A stretch of DNA of 64,000 nt from Amycolatopsis thermoflava N1165 (GCF_000473265.1 NZ_KI421511.1:2765560-2829559), one strand, 5' to 3'. Numbered from the stretch's first letter, positions 1 through 9,035 are shown. Program-made: numbers and translations. Notes: a model not told the origin generated them from the letters alone.

Positions 1-1022
1 TTGTTGTAGGGCTCGTCGTGGATGAGGGTGTCGTCGCGGTCGAACAGGATCGCCTTGGCGACCGGGCGCGGACGGCGCACCCGCACCTCGCCGGCGAGCC
101 GGTGGCCCACCGCGACGGGCGGGATCAGCACGCTCGTGACGGCCATCTTCGCCAGCTCGTCCGCCGTCTTCGGCCCCGGCAGGATGCGGCGCAGCGCGAA
201 CTCCGCGGTGAGACCCAGCCAGGCGAGGCCCGCGAACGCGGCCGGCGTGTTGCGGCGGGCGGCGGCGAACGCGAGCGCGGCCGCGCCGCTGACGGTGGTG
301 AGCGCGTGGCGGCCGAGACGGCCGGGGCCTGCGGCGGACAGCTCCCTCCACTGTGGACCGAATTTGCGGCGCATCAGCGCGTTGTCGGCGTTGCCCCGCT
401 GCGCGCGCACGCTGGCGAAGAAACCGCCGTGCCGTGCGGGGTGCAGTGTCCGGCGGGTGCCGTGCTCCAGCCGCCACCCGGCCTGCCGGACGCGCAGCGC
501 GAGGTCGGCGTCCTCGCGGAAGGCCCGCGGGAACCGCTCGTCGAAACCGCCCACGGCGGCGAGAACCGCGCGCCGGTAGGCCATGTCCGCGGTGATCCAC
601 TCCGCGGTGGCGAGCCCCGCGGTGTCCCGTTCCAGGTCGGTGGGGCGGCGGCCGCCGGTCGGGCCGGGCACCACGATCCGGCCCTGCGAGGCCGCCACGT
701 CGGCGGCCAGCGACTCCAGGTCGGTCACCAGCCGCGACGGCCAGTCGGCGGTGGTGCGGACGTCGTCGTCGAGGAACGCGATCCACTCGGTGTCCGCGGC
801 ACGCCAGCCCACGTTGCGCGCCGCGGCCGGGCCGCGGCCGCCGGAGCGCAGCACGCGCACCTTCAGGTTGGTGTCGGGCAGGGGCAGGTCGCCGGGTTCG
901 GGGCGGTCGTCGACGACGATGACCTCCGCCGGGCCCGGCCCGATGCCGTGGCCGAGCGCGGACAGCAGAGCCCGGAGGCTGTCCCGGCCGGTCGTCGGGA
1001 CAACCACGGTGTAGGCCGTCAT
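1..1022 (-). CDS. GT2 glycosyltransferase fused to a HAD-type phosphatase (3' end outside window)
   Basis: About 340 residues are visible and the frame runs off the left edge. It starts at ATG 1022, overlapping the upstream carbamoyltransferase stop by 4 bp (ATGA). The N-terminal part is a GT-A glycosyltransferase: TAYTVVVPTTGRDSL at the start, VIVVDDRPEP, then AFLDDDVRT as the DxD-type nucleotide-sugar/metal site, and a later GGFDERFPRAFREDADLALR block typical of family 2 acceptor regions. After a hydrophobic stretch the visible end reads AKAILFDRDDTLIHDEPYN, the DxDxT nucleophile motif of the HAD class seen in histidinol-phosphate and heptose-bisphosphate phosphatases (GmhB type). The two-domain reading is seen directly. 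A role in making and attaching a phosphorylated sugar for a surface glycan is inference. Confidence 0.85.
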   Translation of the reverse strand, partial: MTAYTVVVPTTGRDSLRALLSALGHGIGPGPAEVIVVDDRPEPGDLPLPDTNLKVRVLRSGGRGPAAARNVGWRAADTEWIAFLDDDVRTTADWPSRLVTDLESLAADVAASQGRIVVPGPTGGRRPTDLERDTAGLATAEWITADMAYRRAVLAAVGGFDERFPRAFREDADLALRVRQAGWRLEHGTRRTLHPARHGGFFASVRAQRGNADNALMRRKFGPQWRELSAAGPGRLGRHALTTVSGAAALAFAAARRNTPAAFAGLAWLGLTAEFALRRILPGPKTADELAKMAVTSVLIPPVAVGHRLAGEVRVRRPRPVAKAILFDRDDTLIHDEPYN

Positions 1023-2647
1023 GCCGGCCTCCGCACCACGAACGGGCCGATGGCGAGCAGGTCGATGGGGCTGGAGCCGAAGCACTCCAGCGCGTCGCGC
1101 GGCGAGTCGACCATCGGGCGGCCCGCGGTGTTGAGACTGGTGTTGACGACGACGGGGATCCCGGTGCGGGCGGCGAATTCTCCGAGCATGCGAGCGACCA
1201 GCGGCTCGCTCGCCGGGTCCACCGTCTGGATCCGCGCGGTACCGTCCACATGGGTCACCGCCGGGATGCGGTCCCTCCACTCCGGACGGACGTCGTGCAC
1301 GAACAGCATGTGCGGACTGGGCACGGGGCCACGCTCGAACAGCTCCCGCGCGCGGTCGGCGAGGACCATCGGCGCGACCGGGCGGAACTGCTCGCGGCCC
1401 TTGACGTCGTTGAGGCGTTCCAGGTTGCGCCGGTGGCCGGGGTGCGCGAGCAGCGAGCGGTGGCCCAGCGCGCGCGGGCCGAACTCGGCGCGGCCCTGGA
1501 ACCAGGCCACGATCTCGTCGTCGGCGAGCGCCTTGGCCACGGTGGCGGCGAGGTCGTCCGGCCGGTCGTAGCGCAGCCGGGCGGTGTCGAGCGCCTGCTG
1601 GATCTCGGCGTCGGTGAAGCCCCGCCCGAGGTCGGCGCCCGGCATCGGGGCGGCCGGTTCGCCCAGTTCCGCGGCGAGGTGCAGGGCGGCGCCGAGAGCC
1701 GTGCCCGCGTCGCCCGCGGCGGGCTGCACCCAGATCTCGTCGAACGGGCCGTCGGCGAGCAGCCGGGTGTTGGCCACGCAGTTCAGCGCGATGCCGCCGG
1801 CCATCGTGAGCCTGGACTGCCCGGTCCGGGCGTGCAGCCAGCGCAGCAGGTCGAGCAGGACCTCTTCGAGCCGCTGCTGCACGCTGGCCGCGAGGTCGGC
1901 GTGCTCGGGCCGGAAGTCCGCGCCGGGTTCCCGCCGCGGCGCGAACGGGGTCAGATCCACCGGTGGGGCGCGGAAACCGCCGTCCGGCGACGCGGCGATC
2001 GCTTCGCACAGCTGGTCGCGGAACCGTGGTTTCCCGTACGAGGCAAGGGCCATCACCTTGTACTCGTCGCTGGAGCGCGCGAACCCGAGGTGCTCGGTGA
2101 GGTCCTCGTAACGCAGGCCGAGCGAGTGCGGCAGCCGTTGCGCGGCCAGCTCGACCAGCTTGCCGTCGCGGTACTCGCCTGCCAGGTAGGACGTCGCCTC
2201 GCCGCGGCCGTCCGCGACCAGCACGGCGGCGTCGCCGAACGGCGCGGCCAGCCCGCTGGACGCGGCGTGCGCGACGTGGTGGCGGACGAACCGCACCTTA
2301 GCCGGGTCGAGGCCGGGCAGCGCGGTCTTCAGGAAGTTCGGGGCGCGGCGCGCGTACGTGGTGCGCAGCTCCTCCCAGCCCGGGTCGACGCCGTCGAGGC
2401 CGTGGTCGACCAGGTCCGGGTCGTAGGAGTAGCCCACGGCGTCCAGGTCCCCCGGCTCCAGGCCCGCCTCGGCCAGGCACCAGCGGGCGGCCTGCTCGGG
2501 GAGTTCCCAGGTGGCGAACGGGACCGGGCGCTTGCCGTGCTTGCGGCGGCTGAACCGCTCCTCCTCGGCGGCGGCGACCACCCGGCCGTCCACCACGAGG
2601 GCGGCGGCCGGATCGTGGAACACCGCGTTGATCCCGAGGATCCGCAA
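1019..2647 (-). CDS. Carbamoyltransferase (NodU/CmcH family)
   Basis: About 542 residues, the usual length for enzymes that move a carbamoyl group from carbamoyl phosphate to a hydroxyl of a sugar or antibiotic. The N-terminal half is the Kae1-like ATPase fold (ILGINAVFHDPAAALV near the start; HHVAHAASSG with metal-binding histidines; VADGRGEATS). The C-terminal half has the YrdC-like signature AWFQGRAEFGPRALGHRS. I place the start at TTG 2647 because a strong GGAGGT lies 7 nt before it; a TTG five codons upstream (2662) would put that ribosome site inside the gene. It is translationally coupled to the GT2-HAD gene, so the acceptor is probably a surface saccharide rather than an antibiotic (inference). 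Confidence 0.88.
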   Translation of the reverse strand: MRILGINAVFHDPAAALVVDGRVVAAAEEERFSRRKHGKRPVPFATWELPEQAARWCLAEAGLEPGDLDAVGYSYDPDLVDHGLDGVDPGWEELRTTYARRAPNFLKTALPGLDPAKVRFVRHHVAHAASSGLAAPFGDAAVLVADGRGEATSYLAGEYRDGKLVELAAQRLPHSLGLRYEDLTEHLGFARSSDEYKVMALASYGKPRFRDQLCEAIAASPDGGFRAPPVDLTPFAPRREPGADFRPEHADLAASVQQRLEEVLLDLLRWLHARTGQSRLTMAGGIALNCVANTRLLADGPFDEIWVQPAAGDAGTALGAALHLAAELGEPAAPMPGADLGRGFTDAEIQQALDTARLRYDRPDDLAATVAKALADDEIVAWFQGRAEFGPRALGHRSLLAHPGHRRNLERLNDVKGREQFRPVAPMVLADRARELFERGPVPSPHMLFVHDVRPEWRDRIPAVTHVDGTARIQTVDPASEPLVARMLGEFAARTGIPVVVNTSLNTAGRPMVDSPRDALECFGSSPIDLLAIGPFVVRRPA

Positions 2648-2707
2648 GCTCGTTACCTCCAAATCCGGTTACCACTGCTACTTAGCGCTACCCCTGCTAC
2701 TCCTCGT

Positions 2708-3646
2708 CTAAACGAGACTGAGGTGGGTGGTGAACCACTCCAGGGTCCGGCGCAGGCCCTCGTGCAGCTCCACCCGCGGCTGCCAGCCCAGTTCCCGTTG
2801 CGCCACCGCGATATCGGGGCAGCGTCGTTGCGGATCGTCCACCGGGGCCGGGATATTGCGCACCGGCACGCTGGTGCCCGCCAGCCGCTGGATTTCCCCG
2901 ACCAGGTCGCGAATGCGGAGTTCGTGCGGGTTGCCGAGGTTCACCGGTCCCGGGAAATCGCTGTCCGCCAGCGCCAGCAGGCCGTCGACGGTGTCGTCCA
3001 CATAGCACAGGGAGCGGGTTTGGGCGCCCTCGCCGGCGATGGTGACCGGCTCGCCGGTGAGGACCTGCTTGACGAACGTCGGGATCGCGCGGCCGTCGTC
3101 GGCGCGCATGCGGGGGCCGTAGGTGTTGAAGATGCGGGCGATGCCGGTGTTCACGCCGCGGGCGCGGCGGTAGGCGGCGGTGAGGGCTTCGGCGTAGCGC
3201 TTGGCCTCGTCGTACACGCTGCGCGGGCCGACCGGGTTCACGTTGCCCCAATAGGTTTCGCGTTGCGGGTGTTCCCGCGGGTCGCCGTAGACCTCGCTGG
3301 TCGAGGCCAGCACGAACCGGGCGCCGCTGGCCTGCGCGAGGTCCAGCGCGTGGCCGGTGCCGGCGGCGCCGACCTGCAGCGTTTCCACCGGCAGGCGCTC
3401 GTAGTCGCGTGGCGAGGCGGGGCTGGCCAGGTGCAGCACCAGGTCGACGTGGCCGGTGATGTCCAGTCCACGCGCGACGTCGGCCTCGACGAAGCGGAAG
3501 TCGCCGCGCAGGTGCGCGATGTTGTCCGCGCGGCCGGTGGACAGGTTGTCCACGCAGGTGACGCGCATGCCACGGGCGAGCAGGCGCTCGCAGAGGTGAG
3601 AGCCGACGAAGCCCGCTCCACCCGTGACGACCGCATGCCCTGGCAC
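2708..3646 (-). CDS. NAD-dependent epimerase/dehydratase, UDP-glucuronate decarboxylase-like
   Basis: 312 residues, an extended short-chain dehydrogenase. VTGGAGFVGSH near the N terminus is the Rossmann NAD motif, STSEVYGDP carries the catalytic Ser/Thr, and SVYDEAKRYAE is the YxxxK pair. RIFNTYGPRMRADDGRAIP is typical of UDP-xylose synthases and dTDP-glucose dehydratases. GTG 3646 is preceded by AGGAGG at good spacing. It lies 60 bp upstream of the carbamoyltransferase on the same strand, so it probably supplies a modified nucleotide sugar to the same glycan. The exact substrate cannot be read from sequence; UDP-glucuronate to UDP-xylose is the closest family function. Confidence 0.85.
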   Translation of the reverse strand: MPGHAVVTGGAGFVGSHLCERLLARGMRVTCVDNLSTGRADNIAHLRGDFRFVEADVARGLDITGHVDLVLHLASPASPRDYERLPVETLQVGAAGTGHALDLAQASGARFVLASTSEVYGDPREHPQRETYWGNVNPVGPRSVYDEAKRYAEALTAAYRRARGVNTGIARIFNTYGPRMRADDGRAIPTFVKQVLTGEPVTIAGEGAQTRSLCYVDDTVDGLLALADSDFPGPVNLGNPHELRIRDLVGEIQRLAGTSVPVRNIPAPVDDPQRRCPDIAVAQRELGWQPRVELHEGLRRTLEWFTTHLSLV

Positions 3647-3698
3647 GCACTCCTCCTACCCGGCGGAGTCACTTCGAAACGCTACGGAGGTACTTCTC

Positions 3699-4520
3699 CT
3701 ACGCCAGGGCCAACAGGGCGAGTGCCGCGGCGGCTCCGCAGACACCGAGAGTCTGTTTCCGGCTGAGGCGTTCACCCAGGAAGAGCAGTGCGAGCACCAC
3801 GGGGATGGCCGGGTAGAGGGCGGCCAGGACTGTGGCGACGGCGAGCAGTTGCTGGTGGGTGGCGACCCAGTAGAGCACGATCGCGACGCTGCCGAGCGCA
3901 CCGGCGGCCGCGGCCGGCCAGGCCAGGCGGGGCCGCAGCGCGAGCGGAGTGCGCGTGGTGAGCACGAGGGGCAAGATGACGGCCACGGACGCGGCGCGGC
4001 TGACGACGATCGGCCAGAGCCCGGCGTCCAGCGGCACGGGTTTCATGGCGAGGAATTGAATCGCGAAGCCGGCCCCCGCGACGAGCGCGTCCCGGATGCC
4101 CGGTCCCGAGGGCCGCCCGCCGCCGGAGACGAGCCAGATGGCGGGCAGGGCGAGCACGATCCCGCCGATCGCCGCGGGCGAGGGCCGCTCCCCGAGGAAG
4201 GCCAGCCCGGCGACGACGGGCAGCGCGACGGCCCCGACATCGCTGACGGGCACCACGACGCTCAGCGCGTCCCGGCTCATGGCCCGGTAGAGGAACCCGA
4301 CGCCCATCCCCGTGCCGGCGCCGGAGAGCGCGCCCCACCAGATGCCCTCGCTCGTGGGAGCCGACCAGACCAGGGCGACGAGCAGGGTGACGAGGGTGCC
4401 GCCGAGCTGCGCGTAGAGGGAAACGGTGAGCCCAGGCGCCCGGCGCGCGACGACGCCGTTGACGAAGTGGGTGACGCCGAAGCACCCAGCCGAGGCGAGG
4501 GCGAGCAACTCCCCGGTCAT
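3699..4520 (-). CDS. EamA/DMT-family membrane transporter
   Basis: 273 residues with about ten hydrophobic helices in two five-helix repeats, the layout of EamA (drug/metabolite) exporters. Start chosen at ATG 4520 (MTGELLALASAGCFGVTHF); longer frames upstream are Arg-rich and unlike a transporter N terminus. LGERPSPAAIGG in the first half and LGERLSRKQTLGVCG in the second are the repeated LGE motifs of the family. It follows a MarR gene on the same strand, a common regulator/exporter pair, but here they are separated by 632 bp that hold a repeat array. Substrate unknown. Confidence 0.82.
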   Translation of the reverse strand: MTGELLALASAGCFGVTHFVNGVVARRAPGLTVSLYAQLGGTLVTLLVALVWSAPTSEGIWWGALSGAGTGMGVGFLYRAMSRDALSVVVPVSDVGAVALPVVAGLAFLGERPSPAAIGGIVLALPAIWLVSGGGRPSGPGIRDALVAGAGFAIQFLAMKPVPLDAGLWPIVVSRAASVAVILPLVLTTRTPLALRPRLAWPAAAAGALGSVAIVLYWVATHQQLLAVATVLAALYPAIPVVLALLFLGERLSRKQTLGVCGAAAALALLALA

Positions 4521-4710
4521 CGGCGCCCCCCGAGGCCGGACAGACCGCCCGCGACGGCAGCCGCGCCCAGGCGCATCGAGCCGCCGCGCGGCCACCCAGA
4601 CGACGATTCCGCGGCTCCGGCTCCCTCAGAAGCCACCACGCACCGGGAGCACGGGCACCCCGCGCGGCGGCGCCGCCCAGCGGCCATCGCCCGCCCCGGA
4701 CCAGGGCTTT

Positions 4711-5190
4711 GCTCACCGGTCACCAGCGGCCTCCCGTGCCCAGCAGCACCCCCGCCACGGCGCCGCCCCGCCACCGCTGCCTGGCAACGGCCGTCCGACC
4801 CAGCGCCCACCGGCCACCGCCCACCCCGGGACCAGGCCCAACCCAGCTCACCGGTCACCAGCGGCCTCCCGTGCCCGGCAGAGCATCCACGGCGCCGCAC
4901 CGCCACCGCTGCCGGGCAACGGCCGTCCGACCCAGCGCCCACCCCGGGAACCAGGCCCAACCCAGCTCACCGGTCACCAGCGGCCTGCCGTGCCCGGCAG
5001 AGCATTTACGCCGCCCCGCCTCCGCTGCCTGAGAGCGGCCATCCGGCCACCGCCCACCTCGCGCCGACACAAGAGTCACCAGCGGCCTCCCGCACCTGGC
5101 AGACGGTTCTCCGGGCCACCGCCCAGCGCGGGCCGAGCCACCCCACCCCTGCTCACCCCTCATCAGCGGCCTCCCTCGCCCGGCAGGCCG
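4711..5190 (-). repeat. Degenerate tandem copies of the MarR gene's 3' end
   Basis: Read on the minus strand, the last codons of the MarR gene (encoding CRAREAADEG then stop) recur four times downstream. Anchored on the plus-strand string CAGCGGCCT or a close match, copies start at 5164 (the gene itself), 5080, 4978, 4859 and 4724, so the spacings are 84, 102, 119 and 135 bp. Copies at 4978 and 4859 encode CRARQAAGDR-stop and CRAREAAGDR-stop. The two distal units also share long stretches between the copies. The remaining 4521-4710 has a partial unit near 4680-4720 and no gene I can support. Confidence 0.85.
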
Positions 5191-5686
5191 CCCCCACCGG
5201 GCACACCTCCCCCTCCGCCACGCACGCCGAGCGGTCGCACAGCCGGCACAGGCGGTCGGCCTCCGGGAGCTGCTCGTAGGCCGCCGTCAGCAGCTTTCCG
5301 GCCAGCTCCGCGAACACCGCCCGCTCCCGCTCGTCGAGCGCGGCCGTCAGCGTCCCGAGCCGTCCGCCGCGGCGGCCCAGGATCCGCCCCGCGGCCTCGG
5401 CGCCGGCCGGGGTCAGGTGCACAGCGACCGCCCGCGCGAGGGTGGGCCGCCGCTCGACCAGGCCCCGCCGCTCCAGCACGTCCACCATCCGCGCGGCTGC
5501 CGGCTGGCTCAGGCCGACCCGCCGCCCCAGCTCCGTCACCGACAGCCCGGGCGCCGTGGACAGCACCACCAGCGCGGCCGATCCGCTCACGCTCGTGCCC
5601 GCGGCGGCCGTCGCGTCGGTCAGCGCGAGGTCGTTGACCGTCAGCGCGAGAGCACCGAGCAGGTTCGCCAGTCGTTCGTCATGCAT
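5153..5686 (-). CDS. MarR-family regulator with Cys-rich C-terminal tail
   Basis: 177 residues. A winged-helix MarR core occupies roughly residues 30-120 (LSVTELGRRVGLSQPAAARMVDVLERRGLVERR is the HTH plus wing). The last 35 residues contain five cysteines, LCRLCDRSACVAEGEVC followed by PVGAAC, spaced C-x2-C-x4-C-x6-C-x5-C. This could bind zinc or an iron-sulfur cluster, or act as a thiol switch (inference). The start ATG 5686 sits inside a perfect palindrome at 5681-5697 and leaves no room for a ribosome site, so the transcript may be leaderless and autoregulated. A manganese catalase is divergent 138 bp away. Together these suggest a redox-responsive regulator of catalase and possibly of the EamA exporter. 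Confidence 0.82.
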   Translation of the reverse strand: MHDERLANLLGALALTVNDLALTDATAAAGTSVSGSAALVVLSTAPGLSVTELGRRVGLSQPAAARMVDVLERRGLVERRPTLARAVAVHLTPAGAEAAGRILGRRGGRLGTLTAALDERERAVFAELAGKLLTAAYEQLPEADRLCRLCDRSACVAEGEVCPVGAACRAREAADEG

Positions 5687-5697
5687 GACTCATGCAT
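5681..5697. promoter_or_regulatory. Palindromic operator over the MarR start codon
   Basis: ATGCATGA-C-TCATGCAT is a perfect 8-bp inverted repeat around one base. MarR dimers bind such 16-20-bp palindromes. It overlaps the MarR start codon and lies about 128 bp upstream of the divergent manganese catalase, so it could control both genes. Binding is inferred from position only. Confidence 0.6.
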
Positions 5698-5824
5698 AAA
5701 TCATCGGCGTGGATTACGCAAGTCGGGCGGACGGACACGAATAACCCGCCCGCCCGGGGGAAGCCACCCAGTCTGCGTACGCGTACCGACTACAACTTTT
5801 CCTTCTTTTCCAAGGGAGATCTCT

Positions 5825-6691
5825 GTGTTCCGACACACGAAACTGCTGCAGTTCGAGGCGAAGCCGGAGCGTCCGGACCCGTACTACGCGCGCAAGCTGC
5901 AGGAGCTCATCGGTGGTGCCTACGGTGAGATGACGGTGACGATGCAGTACCTGTTCCAGGGCTGGAACTGCCGCATCGAGGGCAAGTACAAGGACCTGAT
6001 CATGGACACCGCGACCGAGGAGATCGGTCACGTGGAAATGCTGGCCACCATGGTCGCCCGGCTGCTGGAGGGCGCGCCCGCCACCGCCACCGCCGAAGCC
6101 GCCCAGGACCCGGTGATGGCCGCCGTACTGGGCGGAATGGACCCGCAGCAAGCGATCGTGTCCGGTGGTGGCGCGGTGCCGGCCGATTCGAACGGCACCC
6201 CGTGGAACGGCAAGTACATCGTCGCCTCTGGCAACCTGCTGGCCGACTTCCGGGCCAACGCCGCCGCCGAGGCGCAGGGCCGGTTGCAGACCGCGCGGTT
6301 GTACAACATGACCGACGACCCGGGCGTGAAGGAGATGTTGAAGTTCAACCTGGCCCGCGACACCGTGCACCAGAAGCAGTGGCTGCGCGCCATCGAAGAA
6401 CTCCAGGCCGACGGCCTCGAATCGGACATCGCCCCCGGCGCCCTGCTCGACGAGGAGGACCAGACCCACAACAACACCATCTGGCACCTCTCCGACGGCC
6501 CCGACGGCAACAAGGGCACCTGGTCCAGCGGCGAGGACCGCATCGAATACCTGATGGACCCCAAACCCCTCGGCGGCCCGGGCAGCGCACCCAAGCCCGC
6601 CCCCGAGCTCTACGCCACCTACTCGCCCACGCAGGACGCGATGGGCACGGTCAAGGGCAAGGCCCAGTCCGCGGTCAACAAGCTGACGTGA
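5825..6691 (+). CDS. Manganese (non-haem) catalase
   Basis: 288 residues, close to the family's usual 265-300. It disproportionates hydrogen peroxide at a di-manganese centre inside a four-helix bundle. The ligand pattern is visible: E35 (GAYGEMTV), E66 and H69 (ATEEIGHVEM), E149 (AAAEAQGR) and H182 (DTVHQKQW), matching the two ExxH-type half sites of characterised enzymes. Start chosen at GTG 5825 after AGGGAGA; upstream in-frame sequence is unlike the family. The MarR gene with a Cys-rich tail is divergent, and a strong bidirectional hairpin follows the stop. The C-terminal extension (PKPAPELYATYSPTQDAMGT) is of the kind seen in other bacterial members. Confidence 0.93.
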   Translation: MFRHTKLLQFEAKPERPDPYYARKLQELIGGAYGEMTVTMQYLFQGWNCRIEGKYKDLIMDTATEEIGHVEMLATMVARLLEGAPATATAEAAQDPVMAAVLGGMDPQQAIVSGGGAVPADSNGTPWNGKYIVASGNLLADFRANAAAEAQGRLQTARLYNMTDDPGVKEMLKFNLARDTVHQKQWLRAIEELQADGLESDIAPGALLDEEDQTHNNTIWHLSDGPDGNKGTWSSGEDRIEYLMDPKPLGGPGSAPKPAPELYATYSPTQDAMGTVKGKAQSAVNKLT

Positions 6692-6698
6692 CGGAAGA

Positions 6699-6730
6699 AA
6701 GCCCCTCGGGACCACGATCCCGAGGGGCTT
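6699..6730. terminator. Bidirectional terminator hairpin
   Basis: Perfect 13-bp arms, AAGCCCCTCGGGA at 6699-6711 and TCCCGAGGGGCTT at 6718-6730, around a 6-nt loop, directly between the convergent catalase and glycosyltransferase genes. There is no long T-run on either side, which is usual in high-GC actinomycetes. Confidence 0.85.
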
Positions 6731-6743
6731 CCCTTCGTCCTCG

Positions 6744-7979
6744 TCAGACCGGGCTCGCCGCGGCGTCGGCGGGCACGACCGCACCGGCGGGCGCCTTGTC
6801 CCCCAGCGCCTTCTCGTAGATCCGCAGGACGTCGATCGCGATGCGGTCCCACGAGTACCGCGACCGGGCGCGGTCGCAGCCCGCGATCCCGTAGGCCTCG
6901 CGCTGCGCGGGGTCTCCGAGCAGGCGGCGCAGCGTCGCGGCCAGTGCCTCCGGGCGCTTCGGCGGCACCAGTTCCCCGGTCACGCCGTCCACGACGGTGT
7001 CGATCAGCCCGCCGACCGCCGCCGCGACCACCGGGACACCGCACGCCATGGCCTCCAGCGGCACGATCCCGAACGGCTCGTACCACGGCGTGCACACGAC
7101 CAGGTCCGCCGAGCGCAGCAGCGACGGCATCTCGTCCCGCGTCACCTGGCCCAGCAGCCGCACGCGGTCGGCCACACCGAGCCGCTCGGCCAGTTCCACC
7201 AGGCGCTTGGCCTCCGGGTCGTCGGCGAGCCGCCCCTGCTCGGGGCCGCCCGCGATGACCAGTTCGGCGCCGGGCACGGCGGGCAGCGCGGCGATCGCCG
7301 TCGCGAACCCCTTGCGCGGCACCAGCCGCCCGACGCTGACGATCCGGTGCAGGTTGCCGCGCGGCGCGACCGGCCCGTCCGGGGTGAACCGTTCGAGGTC
7401 GACCCCGCACGGCGCGACCGACATCCGCGAGCGCGGCAGTCCCATCCTGGCCAGCTCGAACACCTCGTCCGAGCAGGTGGCGGCGACGCGCGCGGCGTTC
7501 TTGCCGATCAGCCGCTCCAGCTGCACCCGCTCCGGCGGGCTGGTGTCCGCCGTGCCCTGGTAGCGCTTCTTCACCACACCCAGCGCGTGGAAGGTCTGGA
7601 CCACCGGCACATCGGAGCCGCGCGTCGCGAGGAGCGACGCCAGCCCGGACATCCAGAAATGCGCGTGCACCACGTCCGGGGTGTCCCGCTGCCACGCCTT
7701 CGCCAGGTAGCGGCCGAACTCGGTCATGTGCGGCAGCAGGTCGTCCTTGGGCAGGTACTCCGCCGGGCCCGCCGGCACGTGCACCACCCGGTAACCCGCG
7801 GGCGCCCGGACCTCCTCCGGCTGCTCCCGGTCGTCGCGCCGGGTGTAGACGGTGACGTCGTGGCCCTGGCGGCACAGCGCCGCGGACAGTTCCGCCACGT
7901 GCAGGTTCTGCCCGCCCGCGTCCACCTCGCCCAGGACGGCCAGGGGGTTGGCGTGCTCCGACACCATCGAGATCTTCAT
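6744..7979 (-). CDS. GT4-family (GT-B fold) glycosyltransferase
   Basis: 411 residues. The N terminus [13 protein letters not shown] followed by [14 protein letters not shown] is the GT-B donor/acceptor loop shared with sucrose-synthase and MshA-like enzymes. [12 protein letters not shown] starts the C-terminal domain, and [21 protein letters not shown] is the E-x7-E nucleotide-sugar site of family 4. It overlaps the upstream glycosyltransferase gene by 4 bp, so the two are made together. Acceptor unknown. With the second transferase and the nearby carbamoyltransferase/SDR locus it suggests assembly of an extracellular or lipid-linked glycan (inference). Confidence 0.88.
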   Translation of the reverse strand: MKISMVSEHANPLAVLGEVDAGGQNLHVAELSAALCRQGHDVTVYTRRDDREQPEEVRAPAGYRVVHVPAGPAEYLPKDDLLPHMTEFGRYLAKAWQRDTPDVVHAHFWMSGLASLLATRGSDVPVVQTFHALGVVKKRYQGTADTSPPERVQLERLIGKNAARVAATCSDEVFELARMGLPRSRMSVAPCGVDLERFTPDGPVAPRGNLHRIVSVGRLVPRKGFATAIAALPAVPGAELVIAGGPEQGRLADDPEAKRLVELAERLGVADRVRLLGQVTRDEMPSLLRSADLVVCTPWYEPFGIVPLEAMACGVPVVAAAVGGLIDTVVDGVTGELVPPKRPEALAATLRRLLGDPAQREAYGIAGCDRARSRYSWDRIAIDVLRIYEKALGDKAPAGAVVPADAAASPV

Positions 7980-8968
7980 GCGCTACCTCCACTCGTCACC
8001 CGGCCGAGCTGGACGTCCCAGTTGCGCAGGAAGGCGTCCAGGCCGTAGCTGGCCAGCGCGTGCTCGCGCGCTTGCTTGCCCATCCGGTGCGCCAGTTCCG
8101 GGTCCGCCACCAGGTCGGCGGCCGCGCGCACCAGTTCGTTCACATCCGCCGAGACGAAACCCGCCTCCGGCGGCACCGCACGAGACGCCTCGGTGCTGTC
8201 CACCGCCACCACCGGCATCCCGAGGTGCATCGCCTCGATCAGCGACAGGCCCAGCGACGTCCAGCGCGGGGTGTGCAGGTACAACCGGCACCGCGCCAGA
8301 CCCGCGTGCAGGGCGTCCTGCCCCAGGTCACCCCGCGTGCGCAGGCGCTCCCCCAGGCCGAAGTGGTCGTCGAGCTTCTCGACGCCGATGCCCCACACGT
8401 CCAGCGGGGCTACCTCGGCGAAGGCGGGCAGCAGGTCGGTGCCGACCGCGCGGCCGCGGCGCACCGGCTCGTTCATGACCAGGCCGATCGAAGCTTCCTC
8501 GCCGGTGTACAGCTCGCCCGGGTCGACCACCCCGTGCTCGATGACCGTGGCCGGCGCCCGGCCGGAGTCCCAGATCAGGTTGTTGAAGTGCGTGACGTGC
8601 ACCAGCGGGATCTCGTCCTGGTCGGCCAGCGGGTGCCGCGTGCGCGGCACGTCGCCGGTCGGGGTGTTGTGCTCGACGAACACCGCGGGCACGTCCCGGC
8701 CGGGGCGCCGCCCCGTCCAGCGCTCGGTCAGCTCGATCTCGTCCGGGCGCTGGAGGACGACCACGTCGATGTCGGCGTTCCGCAGCTCGGCCGGACTCAC
8801 CTCTCGCGCGGACGGCCACGCTCGGTCACAGCGGCCCCGCCCCCAGGGACCGCCCTCCGGTAGCAGCGGAAGGAGGTACTCGTGCCGTCCGCGCACGAAG
8901 GAACTGGTCCATGATCCGTGTACGTGCCACAGCAGTATTCGCAGCGGATTGTCCTCTGCCCGTCTCAT
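7976..8968 (-). CDS. Glycosyltransferase, GT-B fold
   Basis: 330 residues. [26 protein letters not shown] at the start and the C-terminal block [27 protein letters not shown] identify a GT4-like glycosyltransferase. [11 protein letters not shown] and [16 protein letters not shown] lie between them. ATG 8968 gives MRRAEDNP before the family's usual start and has no clear ribosome site; a CTG eight codons in, with AGAGGA before it, is an alternative. First gene of a two-gene unit with the next transferase. No regulator is adjacent. Confidence 0.82.
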   Translation of the reverse strand: MRRAEDNPLRILLWHVHGSWTSSFVRGRHEYLLPLLPEGGPWGRGRCDRAWPSAREVSPAELRNADIDVVVLQRPDEIELTERWTGRRPGRDVPAVFVEHNTPTGDVPRTRHPLADQDEIPLVHVTHFNNLIWDSGRAPATVIEHGVVDPGELYTGEEASIGLVMNEPVRRGRAVGTDLLPAFAEVAPLDVWGIGVEKLDDHFGLGERLRTRGDLGQDALHAGLARCRLYLHTPRWTSLGLSLIEAMHLGMPVVAVDSTEASRAVPPEAGFVSADVNELVRAAADLVADPELAHRMGKQAREHALASYGLDAFLRNWDVQLGRVTSGGSA

Positions 8969-9035
8969 GGAGGAGTTCTTTCACCCTGGCAGAGGAACTA
9001 AACACGCTGCGCAATGCCGCTACTCTCGGTATTCG

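Noticed and set aside
1019..3646. Antibiotic biosynthesis cluster based on the carbamoyltransferase
   Set aside because: No PKS, NRPS or aminoglycoside-type genes nearby; glycosyltransferases and a nucleotide-sugar enzyme fit a surface glycan better.
4711..5190. CRISPR array
   Set aside because: Repeats are long, degenerate and unevenly spaced, match an adjacent gene's 3' end, and no cas genes are present.
4426..5637. Pro/Arg-rich plus-strand frames across the MarR-tail array
   Set aside because: Composition follows from the repeats; the repeats match the MarR coding strand, and the frames have no domain.
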